In this document: positions 19,205 through 28,921 of the stretch, in pieces
How positions within the stretch are numbered: the stretch's first letter is position 1
Layout of the letters: each line of letters begins with the position of its first letter
From: Oikopleura dioica
Taxonomy: Eukaryota; Chordata; Appendicularia; Copelata; Oikopleuridae
Length of the DNA stretch: 64,000 nucleotides
Direction of reading: 5' to 3'
NCBI GenBank assembly: GCA_907165135.1
Contig: OU015570.1
Coordinates: forward strand, 1,825,525 to 1,889,524
Notes under the pieces: generated by a model
What the model saw: only the letters and a program-made list of their open reading frames with translations
Told to the model about the DNA's origin: nothing
The model's database searches: none
Translations under genes and position numbers: made by a program

Positions 19205-20739
19205 CTTGGTCAAAACAAGCTTTTCATGCCTTCTAAGCAGAAAGCTATAAACCAAAATCAGCAATCACGTGCTCGAATTCTGTGCCCGTTCTGATTGAAA
19301 ATTCTTGATGCGCTTCTCACCGAAAGCAGAAGCTGTTGTCTACCGGCAAAAATAGTTTGTTGATAAGCCAGCATAAACATCAACATAACAAATAGCGATC
19401 GATAAATCAATTTCCTGTTACCAATTTAATTCTTACATGAGTCACATCTTTGTCAAATTTATGTCGCTTGATGAGATATTCTGAATATCATATTCAAGAT
19501 CACCAAAAAGCTTGCAATCGAAGTCTCCATCTTAGCTGTATTACTTGGGGACATTCAACAGGAGTAGAACGTATTTTCCTTCAAGGAATTCGGAGTAATT
19601 ATTTGTAGCTAGAAATCTACGGTCTTGGGTTGATTGTTGTTTTTGTTATTTGCTAGGTCTTTTGTTGGAAAAAATTGACGTTCTACTCCTTGAAAGCGCG
19701 CGTGATTATTCTCTCTTATTTTCTCTTGTTATTATGAGTTTTGTGCTGGTGGCGCAGAGTGGGACTAAGAATTAAGCGGAGTCAGCGCTTTTGCGAGGGA
19801 ACGGGATTTGCATCGCGCAGCACCTTCTCATCTTATTCCTGGCCTCACTAAATGTCTGCTGTTACAGGGTAACATGTTAGGAGCTGAATTCAAAAGATGC
19901 GCCAAGCCCGAGCGAAGCTGAGAAGCGCGAGGCAGCCGACTCTCTGGCGCCAACGCCCCTATAAAAATCCCTGCACCACACGCCCAAGGGCATTCACTAG
20001 AATTCCTAGATAGAGATAGGAACTAAATAAACTAGAATATAAAATATGCGTTGAGACTTTTTACTAGCAGGATTAGTTTATAGTTAGACCTAGTGTAACA
20101 CTGCAGCCGGATTTTAGTCAAGCTAAGCATCTTTCGAATCAGTCGTTAGAGCATTTTAGTGTTTTTATGCCAAGCAAGCCCGATTGATACCTTTGCTGTT
20201 CCGGCAATATTGACCTTTCCCTCCGACGACTTTCGCATGGCAAGGCCCAAGCCGCCCTGACGCCATCTGATGCCGCAATTCGAACTAAACAATGAAATTG
20301 GAATTACATAATGTTTATATGGTAGAATTTCGGAAACTGCCTACTTTGCTATTTAATCAATTCTCTCAATAAACAGACATCAAAAGTCAAACAAGAGCGT
20401 TGAGGGTACAAATAGACGCGCGTTCAGATTCCCACTGTCGCAGAGACTATTGAATTTGATTCTGAACGCCCCGAATTTGACCTCCGAAGAAAATCAATGA
20501 ATTTTGAGTATTGTCTTGCGAAAAAGATAAACAGAAATCATGGAAGAGTCACTTTACCAAAACTCGTATTTCTTTCAAACGAAAAGACTCGTTTTTAGGC
20601 TAATTCATTGCTTATTTAAAGCTTTGCCGTTAAAAAATTGAACAAATTATCCAGCCTTGCAGAATTAATTGCCAGTCTGACATTTCGTTAAGCATTTTTC
20701 CGGCAGGTTTGATATTCCATCTAAGCCCGCGTTACTTAC
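19205..20739 (-). other. intron of the Maf-like gene
   Basis: Bounded by GTAAGT at 20734-20739 and an AG at 19205-19206, with matching phase. It holds a solo LTR (19860-20100) on the opposite strand, and a short inverted repeat around 19560-19695 (GTAGAACGTATTTTCCTTCAAGG against its inverse near 19680). The rest is plain AT-rich sequence. Confidence 0.6.
19860..20100 (+). mobile_element. solo LTR
   Basis: A 241-bp unit begins TGTTACA and ends TGTAACA, a perfect 7-bp inverted repeat, and is flanked by CTGC on both sides (19856-19859 and 20101-20104). It contains TATAAAAA near 19962 and AATAAA near 20032 in plus orientation. It is a single LTR left after recombination, lying antisense in the Maf-like intron. 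Its family is unknown. Confidence 0.75.
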
Positions 20740-21071
20740 CCTGAGTCGCTGTCATCTGAATCGTTTGACATATTCACTTTATCCATCTGTCCGTTCTGCT
20801 GTTGTTGCTGCTGCTGCTGTTTCCATAGGCCGGCTACGGTTTCTGGAAGGTTGTCTGGCAAACTGCGGGGCTGGTCCTGTCCGAAGTTGCTTCCAAGTCC
20901 TAGTGGATGCCCAGACGAGGAGGATTGGCTCTGGTTGGCGGCTTCAGCGAGCAAGTTGAACGCTCCCGAGGGGTAATTGTTATCTTCATCTACTGATGGG
21001 GTGTTGGATAGCGGAAAAAATCTCATCGGAGCCTGGGTTGGGCTTGTAAGGCTAGTAACCAGACATCTCAC
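20740..21071 (-). CDS. upstream exon of the Maf-like gene, Q-rich and acidic
   Basis: Open frame ending in a clean donor (CAGG then GTAAGT). It encodes a low-complexity protein: S/P-rich start, SQSSSSGH, a run of eight glutamines and a D/S-rich end (SNDSDDSDSG). Such composition suits a transactivation or linker region. The frame joins in phase to the Maf bZIP exon. The 5' edge is uncertain: the ATG at 21071 is open, but an acceptor-like TTACAAG near 21042 could also start the exon. The CAG/CTG run is a potential variable microsatellite. Confidence 0.55.
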
Positions 21072-21290
21072 TGACGGGCGCTTTGATTCGTCCGTTTAAT
21101 TTTTCTCGAATTTTCCATAAGATTCACGTAACCCGTTTTTCCAACATCTGACGAATCAGAGCGCCGACCAAGAAAATGTGTGGTAACTGGCCTCACTAGC
21201 CTAACTCAGGCCCGCTTGAGATAGGCACTCTGATTCGCCACAGCGCTCTGATGGAAATTCCGCTATCAAACACCCCATCAGTAGAAGGGC
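20990..21290. repeat. diverged inverted repeat overlapping the Maf exon
   Basis: CTACTGATGGGGTGTT at about 20991 returns inverted near 21273, and GCGCTTTGATTCGTC near 21080 returns inverted near 21155. The left arm includes part of the Q-rich exon, so the right arm is a partial inverted copy of coding DNA. Confidence 0.5.
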
Positions 21291-21361
21291 TCGTTCATGT
21301 TTCTCAGGGGCAGTAGAAGCTAGATCCAGAGCGTGAGCGTGATTATACGTAATCAATTTGA

Positions 21362-22740
21362 TTAATTAGACTTTTGATAATGAACATTTCTCAAAATGCA
21401 AATAACATATTTTTTTGCTATCTTTGACGGTTTCATGATTTTTTCAAAGTCAAATTCGCTTATCTCGGCAAGCCATTTGGCAATTTTTAGCTTACGACTC
21501 ATTTTTTTGTGCGCCCAATTAACGCATGAATTATCTGTGAACCAGATAATCTTTCGACCGAGAAGATAGTGGCTCCACTTTTCCATTGCTCGCTTGCCGG
21601 CCAAGAGCTCCTTCTCGCTGATCGTTTAGTTCCACTGTGCGTCATCAAATTTTTGTGACAGGTAGGCGACTGGGCAGAATTTCTCATTCTTCGTTTTTCT
21701 GTAGAGAAGAACTGCTCCAATATCCGTTTCGCTGGGGTCTTTCTCAATCGCGAATTCGCCAACATTTGGATTAGGGATTAAAAGAGCGTCGACAATATTA
21801 CAAATTTCGCTTTTAAGCCCTTTAAGTGCTTTTTCCGCTTCTTCAGTCCATTTGAATCCCTTACTCATTGCCTTATTGATTGGAGCAGCCTTTGACGCGA
21901 AGTGCGGAATGAAGTTTCGATGGTAGTTGAGCAGTCCGAAAATGCTCGCGGCTTCTGTTTTCGTAGTTGGTTGACGTAGGTCACGAACTGCTTTTATTTT
22001 TGCTTGGTTCGGATGTCTGAATCCATTTTCGATAATTGCACCACAGAACTTGATTCGTCGTTTCAGGAATTCTGCCTTGGCAGCTCTTATCTTAAGGTTG
22101 TTCTGGCGGAGGATGGACAGGACCTTTTCGATGATTTCTTAGTTCATTTCAAATGATTGCGAATGAAGACATAAATCTTTCAAATAGATTGCAAGTTCGC
22201 TGCTTGGCATATATCATATGAGCGAATATCTTGTCCATCATTCTTTGAAATACCGCTGGCGCATTTTTCCACCCATCGGCATAGCTGTCCAGGTGAACTG
22301 ACCAAAGTCTGTCGTTATGACCACTTTTTGCTTCGTATCGGCAGTACAAGAAATCTGGTGAAATCCAGTGAAGAGGTCTGCCGTTGAAAATACCGTTGAT
22401 TCGGCCATTTTGTCGATGAGTCCATCGATTTCGGGAAGTGAATACTGGTTTGCTATGGTCATCTGGTTTAGTTTTCTGTAGTCACAAACTAAGCGCCATT
22501 TCCGTTTGGTTTTTTGACGAGCAGTACAGGAGCGGCCAAAGGGCTTGAACACGGCTCCAAAAGTCCAGATAACAGATTTGCTTCGATTATGCGCCTCATT
22601 TATTTCCGAAGAAAGTACGGAGTTCGGTAGCGTTGGGAAGCAACGGGAGCGGCGCTACCTGTGTCGATACTGTAGGACATCGCATCCGTGGTGCCGAGTT
22701 TTTCATCTTCTACAGCAAACCTATCTGTGTAGTTGAAGAT
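21362..22740 (-). pseudogene. Ty3/Gypsy RT and RNase H relic (E3)
   Basis: A decayed pol fragment. RT motifs are clear (WRLVCDYRKLNQ, QYSLPEIDGL, FSTADLFTGFHQI, APAVFQRMMDKIF), followed by thumb and RNase H (FAIEKDPSETDIGAVL, then WFTDNSCVNW). Several frameshifts and stops interrupt it. The catalytic box reads YLKD instead of YxDD, so an essential aspartate is lost. Upstream (to about 23160) a degraded segment reads QARIHVANNKALPIHI, like the region between protease and RT. It abuts the truncated integrase of E2, so one of them was cut by the arrival of the other or by recombination. Confidence 0.85.
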
Positions 22741-23164
22741 AATTTCGTCAAGTTTCCTTCTTATTTTTGGTGGGGCTTCGCCAATTGAGAGCTCCTTCGT
22801 AATTTATTCGAATTTTCCCTCATTTGGTGAATCAGGTAGTCTTACTTGAAGCAGACGATTCTGCAGACGACTTCATTTTTGTTTATATGTATCGGAAGAG
22901 CTTTGTTGTTCGCAACATGAATTCGTGCTTGATTTTGGAGGCTGGTTAATTAAATACACTGATCGTATACTTCGAAGGTATTATTTTTGTTGACTGGTTC
23001 GGGAAGGGCACAGATAGAGGTTGTAGATGATTTGGAAAGGTTGACGTCGATGAAAGTTGATGATCGTGGTTGAATTGTGATTTGAGAGGTTGATGTCGCG
23101 GTTGATTCGTCGGCGTATACTCTTGAACTGTGCTTCTAGTGCAGTCTTTGTCTCGTCGCTGATC
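22741..23164 (-). pseudogene. protease-RT linker remains of E3
   Basis: Fragmentary frames only (ARIHVANNKALP, NEVVCRIV), with stops. No intact protease active site is visible. The right edge meets E2 integrase at about 23180. Confidence 0.4.
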
Positions 23165-24034
23165 TTATGTTCTGTCGTTCAAAAATGGCTCTCTTTTTCC
23201 ATCAATTGAGTCAATCTTGTAAGGAACGTGAAATGACCGACCAAAGACGCATTCGTTTGGTGTGAGAGAATCCAATGTTTCTCTTGGGAGGTTGTTCATG
23301 TGATAACACGCTTCAGGCCACTTAAGCGACCAGTTTCTACTGTTTCCGCAAAGAGTTTTGATGAACTTTGCAATGTCGCGATGTGATCGTTCAACTTTCC
23401 CATTTGACATACTTCGAAAAACAGTAGTTGTGACGTGAGTGATTTCGAGCCTTTTCAATATTTCTTTACAGAGAGGCCCGAATTCTTTGCTGTTGTCAGA
23501 CACAATGAAACCGTTTATTCCATGACGCAGGATGAGCTTGAGAAGTCCTCTAGAGACGAGAGCATCGCTTTTGCTGTGAAGTGGTTCGCCATCCAGGTAT
23601 GAGGTGAGCTCGTCGATACATGTGAGTAGATACCTCTTGATATTTGTATCTTGTCTGTAGAAGTCAACCAAGTCGATGTGAATTTTTCTGAATGGAGTCG
23701 ACTCGTAAAACCTATTCGGAATCATGCTTGGTTTGAGTTTCTTCTGAGGCTTGATCCGGAGGCAGGTTGCGCAGCGTGAGGTTATTGAGCGAGCACGATC
23801 TTGAACCTTGTGGATGTAGAATCGTTTGACCAGATTGATGAGGGCTTTGCATCCACAGTGGGTATTGAGAATGCGGAGATAATTCAAGAATTCATTCAAA
23901 ACCGATTCTGGAAGAACAATTCGATTGTCAGCAAACAAAACACCGTTGGTTTGTTTGAATTTTTTGGTTGGATTTTTCTTAGATTCCTTAATGAGATTTC
24001 GAGTATGTGGACACTCAAACTGAAGTTTTTCCAT
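23165..24034 (-). pseudogene. integrase of E2, C-terminus truncated
   Basis: A 289-residue ORF closely matching E1 integrase from before the zinc finger to just after the catalytic core. The HHCC finger (HCGCK, CATC) and DDE residues (HIDLVDF, VSDNSKEF, NGKVERSH) are present. The second motif has NSKEF where E1 has NGREF. The protein departs from E1 after 'GKREPFL' and ends shortly after, where E3 sequence begins, so the C-terminal GPY/F part is lost. Confidence 0.85.
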
Positions 24035-24909
24035 TTCCTTGTACGTAAAGGAACGATTTTCGAATTCAAAAACTTTACTTGAATCGTCTGGTTTGATAAG
24101 CGCGAAAATTGTGTCAGATGGTTCTTCAAAACCTTTTGCTTCTTTTTTTTAGTTTTGATGAGTGTGAATTTGGGATTCTGCTGAGAGCGTCTGCCGTTGG
24201 CATAACCGGATCGTGGCCAGGTCGATGCAGAATTTTGAAAGAGAAATTCTGAAGATAGTGCTGAATTGTCGCAAGTCGGATGTCGAGAGCTTTCTTCGAG
24301 TGCTCTTTGTAAAGGTATAAGAGACTTTTGTGATCTGTTATTGCTGTGAATTCCACTCCGATGAGATAGTATTCGAAGTATTTGATATTTTCCATTAGAG
24401 CGATCAATATCCAAGTGTTGTGAAAGTCTGACCATCCTGACACTGATAAAGACAACCACCCATGGCATGTCCACTCGCATCTGAGACAACAGTGAGGGGT
24501 GCATCAGTTTTGAAGTGACCAAGAGAGGGCCTTTCGAGAAGTTTGCTGCGAATGATCTCAAAGGCGGTTTGATGTTCTTCTTTCCAGTCTAAGTTGACCT
24601 TCGAGCTTGTTAATTGATACAGAGGACGTAGGATCAGTGAGCATCTTTGACGTATTTGATGTTGTAGTTGATCATTCCAAGAACTCGTTTGAGCGATTGT
24701 CTATCCGTTGTAGGCTGAAGATCTTTAATGCATTTGATATGTTTGTCCGTGAGCGTGATTCCTTCTTTCGATATCCGATGCCCAAGAAACTCAGTTGATG
24801 ATTTGCAGAGAATCATTTTCTTGGTATTTAGAAGAAGTCCATTGTCGATACACTTTTGAAATACAAACCAATGTTTGTAAATGCTCCGTGAAATTACTAT
24901 TGAGGATGA
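24035..24909 (-). pseudogene. RT thumb and RNase H of E2
   Basis: The frames together show the RT thumb (LGHRISKEGITLTDKH), the connection (RQSLKRVLGMINYN) and RNase H (TDHKSLLYLYKEHSKK, ADALSRIPNSHSS). At least two frame changes interrupt it, near 24450 and 24630, compared with E1. The upstream end is cut by the MITE at 24912. Confidence 0.8.
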
Positions 24910-24911
24910 TA

Positions 24912-25308
24912 CAGTTTTTTTCCTCTTTTGTGGATCCCATTTTTGTGGAAATTTTCTTGATTTTAAGGGTTTTTCGTGGGACACTTTTGCAAGAATAATG
25001 TTCCACTTTTGTGGACATTTGTCCAGCTAATAGAATTTATGAGGAATTAACAGGGTGTATTTTTCAAAAATAAGGATGTCTTTTATTAAAAATTAATGGC
25101 CTTGACCGTGTTATTGACTAAAAATGGTAAAAAAGGCAGAAAAAAATCGTTTTGATGATAAAATTTTCCATTTTTCGAAGAAAAATTTATCGAAGAAAAA
25201 ATTTTAAGGCCCTACGGCAGGACATTTTTTGAAGACTCTTGCCCATTTTTGTGGACATTTTTATGAAAAGTTGGGACAAAAAATGTCCATAAAAGGGGAA
25301 AATAACTG
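24912..25308. mobile_element. TA-flanked MITE in E2 RT, relative of family A
   Basis: Ends CAGTTTTTTCC and GGGAAAATAACTG with TA (left) and TTA (right) outside. The inside has TTTTGTGGACATTT and GGGACACTTTTG, resembling family A but diverged. It was inserted only two or three codons after the RT YLDD box. Confidence 0.7.
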
Positions 25309-26444
25309 TTATGTCATCCAAATAAATGAGGATATTTGGGTGATTGAAGAGTCTGTCCATGACCCTCGAGAACGCTGCTGGTTCAGTTCTTGTTCCGTCG
25401 AGCATTTTATTTGAGCAATAGTGTTTCGAGTTGTTTGAGAATGCGAGTTTCTTCGTATCGTTATCAGTGACTCTGATTTGCCAATTACCTCTTTAGAAAT
25501 CAACCTGTGAGAAGAAGCATTCTTCTCCACTTGTGAGTTTTTCTCCAATTCTTGTGAAAATTGCGCTCAGATGTGGTATCGGGAACCGATCGGATACCAG
25601 AAGTTTGTTGAGTTCGCCAGCGTCAAGACTTATTCTGATACTTGAGTCGGGTTTTTTAAGAATGAGCATGTTGAATGCACCCTGAGCCATTGAGATTATT
25701 CTTAGATCAAGCCATTCGCTGAGATTTTGTTGAACTTTTGGCTTTCAGTGTATCGGCACACGTCGAGGGGCGCTGTGGGCACTAAGCGTCTCGTCGTGGA
25801 GAGGAAGAGAGAACCGAAGGTGAGCAAGCTGACCAATATCCCAATCTCCAATACTGCACGGCTAGTAGATCGTACAGTTTTCTCTTTTGGTCGGGGCTTG
25901 TATCTCCGAATGATGCGATTTCTGGAATAAAATTTATTTCTGTTGCTTTTTCTTCTCTTTCAGATTGAAATTTATGAAGTTCCGTTTTGTCTGCATCGAT
26001 GTCGTCGACTTCAATGATTGCATTGATTAGTGCAGATTTGCGAAGTGGTATCCTTTGAACTTCTTTTTTGTTTATTTGAATCGTTTTTGATGCGTTGTCA
26101 GCAGTGAGCGATAATTGTTGTAACACATCCATACCAAGGATACAGGGAACAGAGAGATTGTCGATAATGAGGGGTTTGACTTTGATTTTGAGCGGTGAAG
26201 AGTTGGTATCAATCGAGATATTGATACTTTCGCTGAGAGTGTTTGTGTTAATAACAGTGTTGGCTATCGTTACTGGAGTTTTCGAAGGGGAGAAATTTCT
26301 TGGAAGGCCGGGTAGATGAGATCGGAGTGCCGTGAGAGTTTCACCAGAGTCTATGAGAGCAGGCCATTCGTAACCATTGATTTCGACATTTACAAATACG
26401 AGCTTGTTTAAGATGCAGGTTGCGAGGAGAGTCCGATCTTCTAG
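25309..26444 (-). pseudogene. protease and RT (fingers-palm) of E2
   Basis: Homologous to E1 pol. The protease active site reads DSGETLTAL where E1 has DTGA, and ILGMDV follows. RT motifs DAGELNKLL, FPIPHLSAIF, CFFSQVDF, ep-AAFSRVMDRLF and IYLDD are present in pieces. Frame changes occur near 25500 and 25750. The YLDD box is intact, but the protein stops right after it because of the MITE at 24912-25308. DSG is also used by some retroviral-type proteases, so it may be functional. Confidence 0.8.
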
Positions 26445-26447
26445 TCA
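26442..26447 (-). promoter_or_regulatory. gag-pol UGA-CUA junction of E2
   Basis: As in E1, gag ends TGA-CTA and the frame continues directly into protease. Conservation between two diverged copies argues for a functional readthrough signal. Confidence 0.6.
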
Positions 26448-26541
26448 TTTTGCGTTGTTAACTGCATCGATCACGTATTGTGGAGGATCGTTACTGTGAA
26501 TGTATTTGCACGGTGTGTATTTGCATCTCTTGTGCTTCGTG
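26448..26541 (-). pseudogene. C-terminal gag segment of E2 with part of the CCCH finger
   Basis: Encodes YTKHKRCKYTPCKYIH and the last residues of gag before the UGA. The finger is split by the family-A MITE; its first cysteine lies on the other side at about 28925. The middle spacing is C-x4-C rather than the C-x5-C of E1. Confidence 0.7.
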
Positions 26542-26681
26542 TACAGTTTTTTATGGAATTTTCGGACATCAAATTTTTGGACATTTTTGCTATTTTAAGG
26601 GGTTTTCTTGGGACACTTTTCAAAAGTGCCCGTATCAAATTTTTGGACATTTTCTGCGCCTAATTATTAAATTTTCTGTTT

Positions 26682-28639
26682 ATATCGTATAAGTTGACCA
26701 AGATTGAATGTTTCTCTTTGGATTTTATTGTGACATGTTTCGATCTCTGTTAGATCATTTTCAAACTAAAGAAAAAGCTACAGTAAGTCAAAAATAGTAG
26801 CAGAAAAGAATACCTTTGAGTTGTCATGAATTTACGAAAACGCAACTGAACAGAAAAGCGAGGTGCAGTTGTTTTTGAGATGGAGCGGCCGATGTGGGCC
26901 CCCAATCCTTTTCGTCCAATCATCTCATCTCGAAATTCTTTGACTACCGGAATTGAAGCATATCTTTTCAATATTTTGAATAAATTTAAACCTTCGTTTA
27001 AATTTCGACTTGAGAACATGTCGCAATTTAAAGCCGAATTTTTGAATTTTCGAGATCAAATCGACCTTGATAAACACTGTTTTGTATCATATGATATAGC
27101 AAGTATGTATACTTTCTTACCTATCCCAGATATCGTGGATTTAATTTGTGAAGAAATTTACAAATCACCAAGACTCTATTTCGAACGCGAGACCCTTAAG
27201 AGTGGTTGTATTTCCGAATTTCCACCAAAATTAACCTTTAGAAAATTATTGAAAGCCGCTCTTTGTAAATTTACTGCATTCCACACCAAAGAAAGTGTGT
27301 TCCGTCAACTTTCAGGTTGTGCAATGGGTAGCCGCCTTTCGTGTCTATTGGCTGATATCTATTTGAATTATAGACTCAATTATATTTTTGAAAATGAGAT
27401 CGAAATGAACAATATTATTTACGTTTCAAGATACGTAGACGATATCGTTTGTGTTTGTGAAAAATCAAAAGTCGACAGCATCTTCAAAAAATTGAATCTG
27501 ATTCACCCAGATATTAAATTTACTATAGAACATATGACTAATAACAGTCTGAGATTTCTCGACTGTGAAATCAGTTTAATTAATGACAAATTTGAAATTA
27601 CGCATTTCGAAAAAGAGTCAGCTCGTAGATTTCTTCCAAACTTCAAATCGACGGTCGCACCAAAAATTCATAAAATGAATTTACTCACCGGATCCTTATT
27701 TCGATGTTTCAATGCTTCTTCATGTGAAGAAACTTTGAAAATAGGTTTAGAAAGAATACGTACTAAATTTGTCTCCAATGGATATCCAGAATCCTTAGTT
27801 GAGTCAAAAATTGACTATATGATCGAACATAAATTCAAGCCTCCGAAGAATGATAAAGATGTTGACAAGATTTACTATTTTCGGTGCAAATTCACTGATT
27901 TTCGATGTGATAGAATTGCAAAGAAAATGAGAACCCTCATTCAGAAATTGTTTCCTAAATTCCTTTTTCGAGTTGCTTTCTCTCAGATCAAGCTCGAAAA
28001 TTTTATACATCGTCGACTTAAACATCAACTTGACCCTTTCGAAAAGAGTGGACTTGTTTATGATTTCACTTGTTGTTGTAAGCAACGTTACATTGGGGAG
28101 ACCATGAGGACACTGCGGGTTAGAGTTCAGGAACACTCGACATCTGATAAAAATTCAGCTATTTTTCAACACATACGTAGCTGTAAAACATTCATTTCAA
28201 AATACAATGAATATCGTGGTGAGCCGAACACCCAACAGACAGTCTTTGAAAATAAGAGCATGAATCTTTTCACTCAACAATTTTTTACAATTCTCAAATC
28301 TAACCTTCCTAACCTTCGTGATCGCAAAATATCTGAAGCTTTACTTATAAAGTTATTCAAACCTCATTTGAACATCAAACACTCAGATAATCCGAATCAC
28401 CGGAAACCTTGGAACTTATCTTTACCTTTTGAGATGGAGCCCTTTGGGGGCCCACATCGGCCGCTCCATCTCAAAAACAACTGCACCTCGCTTTTCTGTT
28501 CAGTTGCGTTTTCGTAAATTCATGACAACTCAAAGGTATTCTTTTCTGCTACTATTTTTGACTTACTGTAGCTTTTTCTTTAGTTTGAAAATGATCTAAC
28601 AGAGATCGAAACATGTCACAATAAAATCCAAAGAGAAAC
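26682..28639 (+). mobile_element. Penelope-like element with 197-bp inverted terminal repeats
   Basis: A 13-bp target duplication (AAATTTTCTGTTT at 26669-26681 and 28640-28652) encloses the insert. Near-identical 197-bp arms lie inverted at 26709-26905 and 28444-28640, and 27 unique bases precede the left arm. The arms contain the 3' end of the RT ORF and its 3' flank, so the left arm is an inverted copy of the element's own 3' end. Inverted partial copies and 5' truncation are known for Penelope-like elements. Confidence 0.85.
26880..28517 (+). CDS. Penelope-like reverse transcriptase with GIY-YIG endonuclease
   Basis: A 545-residue ORF. RT motifs begin at RPIISS (about residue 12), then VSYDIASMYTFLP, GCAMGSRLS (146-154) and the catalytic YVDD (185-188). 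A C-terminal GIY-YIG nuclease follows from about 391 (GLVYDFTC, RYIGETMRTLRVRVQEH), which nicks target DNA for primed reverse transcription. The frame is open throughout. The first ~10 residues and the start codon come from the left inverted arm, so the natural N-terminus upstream of RPIISS is missing. Family members are usually longer (about 700-850 residues). Catalytic residues look intact, but the element is 5'-truncated. Confidence 0.9.
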   Translation: MERPMWAPNPFRPIISSRNSLTTGIEAYLFNILNKFKPSFKFRLENMSQFKAEFLNFRDQIDLDKHCFVSYDIASMYTFLPIPDIVDLICEEIYKSPRLYFERETLKSGCISEFPPKLTFRKLLKAALCKFTAFHTKESVFRQLSGCAMGSRLSCLLADIYLNYRLNYIFENEIEMNNIIYVSRYVDDIVCVCEKSKVDSIFKKLNLIHPDIKFTIEHMTNNSLRFLDCEISLINDKFEITHFEKESARRFLPNFKSTVAPKIHKMNLLTGSLFRCFNASSCEETLKIGLERIRTKFVSNGYPESLVESKIDYMIEHKFKPPKNDKDVDKIYYFRCKFTDFRCDRIAKKMRTLIQKLFPKFLFRVAFSQIKLENFIHRRLKHQLDPFEKSGLVYDFTCCCKQRYIGETMRTLRVRVQEHSTSDKNSAIFQHIRSCKTFISKYNEYRGEPNTQQTVFENKSMNLFTQQFFTILKSNLPNLRDRKISEALLIKLFKPHLNIKHSDNPNHRKPWNLSLPFEMEPFGGPHRPLHLKNNCTSLFCSVAFS

Positions 28640-28921
28640 AAATTTTCTGTTTCTTTTTTAGCCAGATATGAAGTTTTTTCATATTAAAAATCTTACTTTT
28701 TCTTTGAGAAAGACAAGATTGAAGGTTGATCTCGTACCCCTGAAACTTTTTTTTGTCTTTAGAAGAAGGATTTAACAAAGAATGATGGAGACTTTCCTCA
28801 AAAAAAAATTTTTTAAGCGATTTGGATGGGACATTTTTTTGGCCGCGTGTATCAAATTTTTGGACATTTTTGCGAGAATCTTGGGACAAAAAATGTCCAA
28901 AAATTTCATAATTAACTATAT

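Larger units (their letters stand above)
26544..28918. mobile_element. family-A MITE copy 3, enlarged by a Penelope-like element
   Basis: The left part (26544-26681) and right part (28640-28918) are the two halves of a family-A MITE, flanked by TA. Between them sits the Penelope-like element at 26682-28639. The MITE is inserted in E2 gag inside the CCCH finger. The right TIR carries one change (CTA for CTG). Confidence 0.85.
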
